Part shown: positions 7,074-11,793 of the stretch, piece after piece | Layout: the number at the start of each line of letters is the position of its first letter | Numbering within the stretch: the first letter of the stretch is position 1 | Assembly: GCA_009602725.1 (NCBI GenBank) | Contig: WELB01000017.1 | Span: 945,355-957,147, forward strand | DNA from: Spirogloea muscicola | Taxonomy: Eukaryota; Streptophyta; Zygnematophyceae; Spirogloeales; Spirogloeaceae | Direction: 5' to 3' | Length of the DNA stretch: 11,793 bases | Translations under genes and position numbers: made by a program | Notes under the pieces: model-generated | Seen by the model: the letters and a program-made list of their open reading frames with translations, nothing else | What the model was told of the DNA's origin: nothing | The model's database searches: none

Positions 7074-7839
7074 AGCGCGCATTGCGCCGGGATTTGCGGC
7101 GGGCAGGGCGGGGTCTGGCCAAAACCCGCCGGATGGAGTCTCTAATGGAGACCAGTTACGGGCGGTTAAGGAGATAATGTGACGCTGACCACGCGCTGGC
7201 AGAGGGGTAGCCTGATGCCCGCCCCATCTAACAGCGACGGCCCCGCCGTCACGAGGCCCGTCTGAGGGCGCCCCTAACCGAAATCTGTTAATCCGGCCGT
7301 CTTTAACCATAACCGTAACTGATCCCCGGGGGAGGCAGGTACGGGGAGGTCCAAACCGACAGTGCGCTCTGACACGTGGCGAGCTCTCAGGCCGCGGCAG
7401 CCCGAAGATGGGATATGATTGGCTGGTGGTCGAGGAGACTGCTGTTTGCCGGCCGGCGCCTCTGGCACTTTGCTGCGATTTGTACTCCAATTGTCATGAG
7501 ACGAGGAGGGCAAAGTGATGGCAAACGAGGGTCTCCGCACCGTCCATCTGATCTCTTTTTCACGTACATCCAGTGCACGGGCGATGGGTCGGGGAGTGCA
7601 GAGTCGTCCTTCCTTCTTCCGTTGCATATTAAAGAACGCAGCTCTCATTTAGTTTGCAGCGCTCGCAAGCATTGGCTCTTCATCAACGTGCAGGGCGCGC
7701 TCTAAGTCACAGGCCTCCGGCTTTTGTGGCAGCGCTCCAGCTCCCCAAGTTAGCCTGTCGGATTTGTTTTTGTGCTCACCCGTGGGTACTGATGTCACCT
7801 TAGTTTCGGTCTCCGTATTATGTAGCCCTGTTTAGTTTG
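7074..7839. other. 5' flank of the esterase gene, no gene seen
   Basis: GC-rich near the gene, more balanced farther out. On the gene strand a CCAAT motif occurs around 7418-7424 (AGCCAATCATATCCC), several hundred bases from the ATG. No clear TATA box or initiator is visible. The open frames here (for example 7376-7705 plus) have no recognisable motif and look like chance. Confidence 0.4.
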
Positions 7840-7916
7840 CCCTAGACTCTGCCTGAACAATGTATCGGCTTGACTTGGCCTCCATTTCATTTCATGCGCC
7901 CCGGCGCCTTCTCTCT
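7840..7916. mobile_element. Second copy of the 67-base short interspersed element
   Basis: CCCTAGACTCTGCCTGAACA ATGTATCGGCTTGACTTGGC and the following CATTTCATTTCATGCGCCCC match 1586-1658 with only a few differences. Here it lies outside any LINE sequence, which supports it being an independent repeat. It has no poly-A, terminal inverted repeat or coding capacity. Confidence 0.6.
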
Positions 7917-7979
7917 TTGGAAAGCCTGATTCACAGCCCCCGTCCCCTTGATAGCCCAGGTTTCTAACGTCCCCTCCGC

Positions 7980-8350
7980 TGCAGTCTCGTGGGAAGAGGC
8001 AGAAAAGGCTGCGCCGCGGTCGGGGGGGCCCCGGGGCCTGGCGCGGCATGGAGAGGGGCGCCCGAGGACGCCCGAGGCGGCCGTCGTGAGGCATGAGGCG
8101 ACGGGCGGAGCAAATGCCGTTGGCGCGGGCGCGGGGAACTGCTGCCCAGACGAGGGTGGCTGGGGAAGCTCGGCCGCCAGCGAGGCGCCCGGTGGGGGCC
8201 CGGGGACTGGCGCGGCATCGAGCGGGGAGCCCGAGGAAGAAAGTGCTCGCCCATTGAGAATAGGGGCTGGAACAACCAGCCCGAAAAAGAATGAACAGAG
8301 TACGAGAAGGGGGCCGAGGACGCCCCGGGGCCTGGCACGGCCATGAGCTC
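7980..8350. repeat. GC-rich tract with duplicated units
   Basis: CCCGGGGCCTGGCGCGGCAT with GAGAGGGGCGCCCGAGGACG (8028-8068) recurs, diverged, at 8197-8237 plus 8321 onward (CCCGGGGACTGGCGCGGCAT, CGAGCGGGGAGCCCGAGGA), and again in part at 8322-8342. No reading frame shows a recognisable domain. The unit is useful because its first copy is an uninterrupted relative of the site broken by the insertion at 8238-8313. Confidence 0.5.
8238..8313 (-). mobile_element. Tail-only LINE insertion (subfamily III) outside LINE sequence
   Basis: Read on the minus strand this is CCCCTTCTCGTACTCTGTTC ATTC, then hairpin arms GGGCTGG (8264-8270 on plus) and CCAGCCC (8276-8282) around loop AACAA, then CTCAATGGGCGAGCACTTTCT. 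It matches the units at 2043-2280. It is flanked by CCGAGGA at 8231-8237 and 8314-8320, and the duplicated unit near 8059 gives an intact GCCCGAGGACGCC. A clean 76-base insertion with a 7-base duplication. Confidence 0.75.
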
Positions 8351-8404
8351 GGCGGCGTGGGCGCGCCAGCCGGCGGTGGCTTGGGGCAGAAGGGCCGTCG
8401 CCGG

Positions 8405-8565
8405 CGGCGGCAGCGGCGGCGGCCCAGGGGGTGGAGGGTGAATGCGGCTGCCGATATCAAAGAATCGGCTGTAAACTGCCAGCCGGCGGCAGCGGCGGCG
8501 GCCCAGGGGGGGAGGGTGAATGCGGCTGCTGATAATAAAGAATCGGCTGTAAACTGCCAGCCAGA
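8405..8565 (-). repeat. Two tandem 78-79-base units in the 3' region of LINE copy G
   Basis: Each unit holds a GGCAGCGGCGGCGGCCCAGG block, GAGGGTGAATGCGGCTGC, then AAAGAATCGGCTGTAAACTG and CCAGCC. They lie just downstream (minus strand) of the copy G stop, so they may be a tandem 3' tail of that subfamily, with CTGGCTGGCAGTTTACAGCC at the start of each. The units differ by a few bases. The attribution to copy G is inference. Confidence 0.55.
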
Positions 8566-8622
8566 GCCAGATGCATACAGGTGTTCATGACGGAGCCAAA
8601 GGCTGGGCAGACAGGGCAGCCC

Positions 8623-9272
8623 TCAATACCCCCGTCTCAGCAGTAGGAAGTCAGATGAGCTGAGGGGAGGAAGAGCAACCCTGCTGCGCAAACCAGAGGC
8701 TGCTGCAAGGGCGCGACCAGCCCGGCGATGCAAAGCAATCGCCTGGGGCCGCTGTAGGCACATAGAAAACGCATTCAGTAGCAGGACACAGGACCCACAG
8801 GCACCGAGCCACCGGGAAGGGCTGCACCCTGTTCCCGGCGCCGCTGGTCAGCTTGAGAGGCCAGCAGCGAAAGTAACGAGGACCACCGACCCCCGTAACA
8901 CCCATAGATGTCCATGGCCAGGGAGTAAAAGGTATCTTTCGCCGGGTGGTCCCTTGTCTTGTGCAACTTCTTCTGTTCGGCCACCTTCACGGCATGGCCG
9001 GTCTCAGAAGTAATGGGGCTCTTCGTCCGGAAGCTGTCGATTAGGACGACGTCTATGAGGAGCCGCTTGCCACCTCCCAGGGGGGCCGCTAACCAGATCG
9101 ACACGCCTCGTCCGAGGGACCCCGTTGCGGAGGGAGGGAGAAGTTCCACCACCTGGTCAGAGGCCGCCGTTTCGACCAACGCCGTGAAGCGTGCCTGGGC
9201 ACGCAGGTCGGGGGCGTGGGCGAGGTGAATGAATCGAACAGCCTGCTCGGACATGTTGGGGTGGACCGCCAG
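8623..9272 (-). pseudogene. LINE copy G: best preserved RLE domain and C-terminus
   Basis: Starts at the end of an older tail with a linker (FLAVHPNMSEQAVRF, APDLRAQARFTALVE, SDQVVELLPP), then jumps to the RLE core (IWLAAPLGGGKRLLIDVVLI), the AVKVAEQKKLHKT block, FYSLAMDIYGCYGGRWSSLL and LASQADQRRREQG. The frame is open to 8775. One or more shifts follow, after which SMCLQRPQAIALHRRAGRAL, AAASGL and SSSDFLLLRRGY lead to a stop at 8625-8623. Compared with copy A, the PGAxAWLSALP, IPDAVF and zinc-knuckle blocks are missing between linker and RLE, so about 120 residues were deleted. It is the most diverged subfamily here. Catalytic competence is unlikely, since the frame breaks before the end. 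Confidence 0.7.
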
Positions 9273-9450
9273 GAAGAATGAGCTCGCCCATAGAAGAGAC
9301 GGGCTGGCAGAAGCCAGCCAAAAAAGAATGGACAAAATCCAAAGAGCTACAGGAGAATCACTCAGTAACCTCTGCTAAGCAGCCGCAGGTCGGAGATGCT
9401 AGGCTCGTTGAAGTGGGGCAGGAGCCCGTCGCGGGGCAGAGGGCGACCTG
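9272..9450 (-). pseudogene. LINE copy F2: terminal stub and tail
   Basis: On the minus strand it reads LPRDGLLPHFNEPSISDLRL, then LSRGY and a stop at 9364-9362, then a short tail ending in TTGTCCATTC, a perfect hairpin (GGCTGGC 9302-9308, GCCAGCC 9313-9319, loop AGAA) and ATGGGCGAGCTCATTCTTCC. Both ends are tail junctions: copy F's tail ends where this begins, and copy G begins where this ends. Confidence 0.62.
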
Positions 9451-9655
9451 GAAGGAAAGTGCCCGCCCATTGAGAAGAGGGGCTGGCAAAAGCCAACCCA
9501 AAAAGAATGGACAATGTTCAAAGCCAAAGAAAGAAGTGCCGAAAAAGGACTACACTACAAAGTGCAAGACGGTGCAGAGGGAGATGCAGATGGATGCTCA
9601 GAATCCACGTGTGAGCAACAGCAGATCAGAGTAACTCGGGGCAGGAAAAGCGGCG
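9450..9655 (-). pseudogene. LINE copy F: subfamily I last codons plus full tail
   Basis: The coding remnant is APSYSDLLLLTRGF with a stop at 9600-9598, followed by the same 3' tail as copy C2 (GCATCCATCTGCATCTCCCT, GTAGTGTAGTCCTTTTTCGG, TTTCTTTGGCT, ACATTGTCCATTC, hairpin, CAATGGGCGGGCACTTTCC). It allows the subfamily I tail to be defined from two independent copies. The 5' boundary is near 9655, where homology to copies A and C2 ends. Confidence 0.68.
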
Positions 9656-9957
9656 CTTCTTTCTTTGGGAAGGGTACCTGGCCTCTCCACGTCAGCTGCC
9701 GCCCCGCTCCAGGCCGCGCTGGCCGTTTCCGATAAACCGCGGGCACATGGGGGCTGCAGCCTGAGCCCAGCTCCCCATGTAGGCCGCCTCAGACGCGGGC
9801 AACTGAGCGGCATCCCAAGCCGCCGCGACTGGTTGGCAGGCTGGCCTGCAGCAGCGCGGCTGGTGTGGTGAGGTACGCGGGGTGCTGCACGAGGGTGGCT
9901 GCGGACGCCAAGATGCCGGAGTCGAAGGCCGCATACGCTGCCTTCACCGCCGATGGG
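9656..9957. other. No recognised gene
   Basis: GC-rich sequence between two LINE fragments. Short open frames exist on both strands (for example a plus-strand one with MPESKAAYAAFTADGKR near 9912-9962), but none shows a family motif or matches other parts of the window. It may be host sequence or older mobile DNA. Confidence 0.35.
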
Positions 9958-10068
9958 AAGCGCGGCCAGATTGACTGGTGGCTGGGAAAGGCCAGCCCAA
10001 AAGAAAGGACAAGGTCTAAAGGAGCCGGAGTGCGAAGGACTAGGACTAAGACATCAGCCAGGGAACGC
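9958..10068 (-). repeat. Subfamily II LINE tail of copy E
   Basis: On the minus strand, directly after the copy E stop: GTTCCCTGGCTGATGTCTTA GTCC, CTTTAGACCTTGTCC, GGGCTGGCCTTTCCCAGCCA (hairpin) and CAATCTGGCCGCGCTTCCC. It shows the tail without the 67-base insertion found after copy B, and so serves as an empty site for it. Confidence 0.72.
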
Positions 10069-10408
10069 TCAGTAAGCTCTAGTCAGGAGATGCAAGTCTG
10101 AGTAGCTAGCCGGCGGAAAGACGTCGCCCTGACGGAAGCCGGAGGCCGCCGCCGAAGCTCGGCCTGCGCGCAAGTGAACCGCGAAGGCAAGGGACCGTTG
10201 CACGAGACGGCCAAACGCATACGGAGGACTTGAGCGAGGGACCCGGCGACGTTGAAGCCGGCCTGCTCGCTCTGCTGCCCGAGGCGGCGGGCCGCTGCAC
10301 GCCGTGCCAGGTGGTGGAGCAAGTCAAGCCATCTCGAAGCAAAGGCTCCGTGCACGTCGACTGCCAGTGGAACAAACTCGTCTCCCACCGGGTGGTCCGA
10401 GTCCTCAC
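10069..10408 (-). pseudogene. LINE copy E: C-terminal fragment (subfamily II)
   Basis: Minus-strand reading SDHPVGDEFVPLAVDVHGAF, WLDLLHHLARRAAARR, FNVAGSLAQVLRMRLAVS, then a one-base change of frame after AVS (CNGPLPSR replaces LQRSLAFA in the open frame), then AAASGFRQGD and SYSDLHLLTRAY with its stop at 10071-10069. Very close to copies B, C and H. The 5' end at about 10408 joins a tail stub of the opposite orientation. Confidence 0.7.
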
Positions 10409-10471
10409 TGGGCGAGCACTTTCTTCTTGTCCATTCCTTTGGGCTGGCCTTTCCCAGCCACAAGTCAATAG
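10409..10471 (+). repeat. Two LINE tails joined end to start
   Basis: ACTGGGCGAGCACTTTCTTC is the very end of a subfamily I/III tail; it is followed at once by TTGTCCATTCCTTTGGGCTG and the subfamily II hairpin and ACAAGTCAAT. The composite lies head to head with copy E. It repeats the pattern of a new copy starting at an older tail end. Confidence 0.6.
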
Positions 10472-10870
10472 TGACCGCTACGAGTGGGTGCTTACAACCC
10501 CCAGTCAGCAGCCGCAATTTACATCCAATGCAGCGGGAGAAGCGGGGAAAAGTTTGCGACGACACGTGCTCTCATGAATGCTGCGGATCGCCAAGCCTAG
10601 GTTGCCGACAGAGCAAGGCAGCCCGGACTTCGTCACATTCCTTTGGGCTGGCCTCTCACGGCCACTGCCTTACAATTAAAGAGCTGTTGAGCAAGAAAGC
10701 GGGAAAGGCTTCGGGATGGGGCTGCAACGGTTAAATGAGCAGCGGATACGGCAAGGTCCATGGGTCCGCGGGTGGGTAAAATGCAATCACCCTTCCCATC
10801 CTCGGTTCCCCCTGTATAGTTCACGGACTGCGGGCCTCGCCGTTTTCCGGCCCTACAGCCGGGTGAGATA
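10472..10870. other. No gene seen; one decayed LINE tail
   Basis: CACATTCCTTTGGGCTGGCC TCTCACGGCCACTGCC at about 10634-10669 matches the box and 5' hairpin arm of the LINE tails. The rest shows no coding motif. A minus-strand frame at 10633-11091 crosses repeat sequence and is not called. Confidence 0.4.
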
Positions 10871-10871
10871 G

Positions 10872-11138
10872 CAGCAGGTGATGTGACATCTGTCAATGTG
10901 CTTGCCTTTGTACCTGGCCACTCAGGCCCTCTATCACTCAATACACACTCCAATCTCCTGCAGAAGGGTTTTAACCCTTTGATTCCAATTCTAAACAATC
11001 GAAAGCCAACTTGGCCAGATACAAAGGCAAGCTCAACTGATGACGTACGACACCTACTGCAAATTGAGACCCGCTCAGTAGCCACGGGCACGGGTCAACT
11101 CACCAATGTGATTCATCGATGCCTGAATACCAACTGGC
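10872..11138. repeat. Inverted pair of a second repeat family
   Basis: The plus-strand segment from GGCCAGATACAAAGGCAAGC (about 11012) through GACCCGCTCAGTAGCCACGG is matched by the reverse complement of about 10855-10923 (GGCCAGGTACAAAGGCAAGC on the minus strand, then a CACCTGCTGCTATCTCACCC block). The two arms are diverged and flank about 85 bases. The third copy is at 11655-11793. No coding capacity or LINE motif. The inverted pair could be a foldback element or two independent insertions. Confidence 0.6.
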
Positions 11139-11272
11139 AAGTTCCAAGCCCATCAGCCACCATATAGAGCTCGCCCAGCTTTCTTGTGCAAAGCATGAAC
11201 CTGAGCACGCGGCAAACAGACCGACACGGTCGCAAGAACGAGGAAAATGCAGCTGGCAAGCCCATCTCAGCC

Positions 11273-11312
11273 AGAAGAAAGTGCTTGCCCATTGAGGATA
11301 GGGGCCAGAAGC
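11273..11312 (-). repeat. LINE tail fragment
   Basis: AAGAAAGTGCTTGCCCATTG AGGATAGGGGCC is the reverse complement of the GGCCCCTATCCTCAATGGGC-AAGCACTTTCTT tail end. Only the end and one hairpin arm are kept. The flanking sequence (11140-11520) has one plus-strand frame with HICASCIAQIG followed by a GTGAGT donor-like site at 11357, but no family is recognisable and I do not call a gene. Confidence 0.5.
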
Positions 11313-11549
11313 ACATCTGCGCGTCGTGCATAGCCCAGATTGGCATCAGTCTGAAGGTGAGTGTGGGATCGAGGACTTCAAAGGCCAAAGACTCCGACTG
11401 CAGCTGGCAGGAGCTGATCGCAGTGGCCGTAGTCGACGTAATGTCGCAACTTTCTTTGTTCTGCACTGCCCACTGCGTGGCCAGCGGTGTGCGTCGATGT
11501 TGGACCTTCATAGCGGCTTGAAAGGGTTGACAACCCGAAAAGCCAGCCC

Positions 11550-11615
11550 GAAAAGCAGTGATGAGCGAAATTTGTTCATTCTTCTGGGCTGGCCAATCAC
11601 AGCCATCGCCCCCTC
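11550..11615 (+). repeat. LINE tail remnant
   Basis: TTTGTTCATTCTTCTGGGCT GGCCAATCACAGCCATCGCC follows the box-hairpin order of the LINE tails, with pairing GGCTG/CAGCC kept around a longer loop. A second, inverted partial copy (AACCCGAAAAGCCAGCCCGA) lies just upstream at 11532-11553. Confidence 0.5.
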
Positions 11616-11649
11616 CTGGAAAGGAGAGATCGTGTATTAGAAAGAAATG

Positions 11650-11793
11650 TAGGCCAAATGGCCAGGTACAAAGGCAAGCACATCTAATAATCTACATAAC
11701 CTACAGCAGATTGACCCGCTCAATAACCACGGGTCAAAACATAAAGGTCACTACTCGATGCATGAATACTAGATGCCAGGAACGGAGCCCTTC
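11650..11793 (+). repeat. Third copy of the second repeat family
   Basis: GGCCAAATGGCCAGGTACAA AGGCAAGCACATC, CAGATTGACCCGCTCAATAA CCACGGGTCAA and CTCGATGCATGAATACTAG align in order with 11003-11132. It continues to the end of the window, so its 3' limit is not visible. Confidence 0.6.

Noticed and set aside
7795-8460. Long minus-strand frame of 221 codons
   Set aside because: It crosses the short element copy, the GC-rich duplicated tract, the tail-only insertion and the 78-base repeat. The product is Pro/Arg-rich low complexity with no domain.
11186-11521. Possible host exon with HICASCIAQIG before a GTGAGT donor-like site
   Set aside because: Part of the frame is a LINE tail fragment, no family is recognisable, and no partner exon is visible before the window ends.

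Overview
The window looks like nuclear DNA of a eukaryote. The reasons are one clear gene split by GT/AG introns, GC-rich exons with trinucleotide runs, and a dense deposit of decayed non-LTR retrotransposons (LINEs). A repeat-rich, GC-rich unicellular alga (green lineage, or perhaps a dinoflagellate or haptophyte) fits best, but the species cannot be read from the sequence. I see no prokaryotic operon, rRNA, complete tRNA or CRISPR.

Layout. Bases 1-3445 are stacked, 5'-truncated LINE fragments. A minus-strand copy (957 to 1) meets a plus-strand copy (956 onward) head to head, followed by several plus-strand pieces. All carry the C-terminal part of a LINE ORF: a zinc knuckle, a restriction-like endonuclease (RLE) domain, and a final motif of the form SxSDLxLLxRxY-stop. 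Bases 3445-4640 are mostly unassigned, with one short open segment and one LINE tail. Bases 4655-7000 (minus strand) hold the only host-type gene, a multi-exon PC-esterase/TBL-like SGNH hydrolase whose GDS and DCTH blocks are both visible. Bases 7000-7980 are its GC-rich 5' flank, and 7980-8350 a GC-rich duplicated tract. Bases 8405-10471 are a second LINE cluster, mainly on the minus strand. Bases 10472-11793 are non-coding, with LINE tail remnants and a separate 130-150 base repeat family in three copies.

How the parts relate. The LINE pieces belong to at least three or four subfamilies that differ in coding sequence and 3' UTR. They share a 3'-terminal cassette: a TTGTCCATTC-like box, then a GGCTGGC-loop-GCCAGCC hairpin, then a short end (GGGCGAGCACTTTCTTC or CTGGCCGCGCTTC). 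Copies reduced to little more than this cassette are inserted at four places, each flanked by a 6-8 base target duplication. In several other places a new truncated copy begins exactly where an older tail ends. This suggests a LINE group whose reverse transcriptase recognises the hairpin and that often lands on the ends of its own earlier copies. The esterase gene appears unrelated and simply lies between the two LINE deposits.
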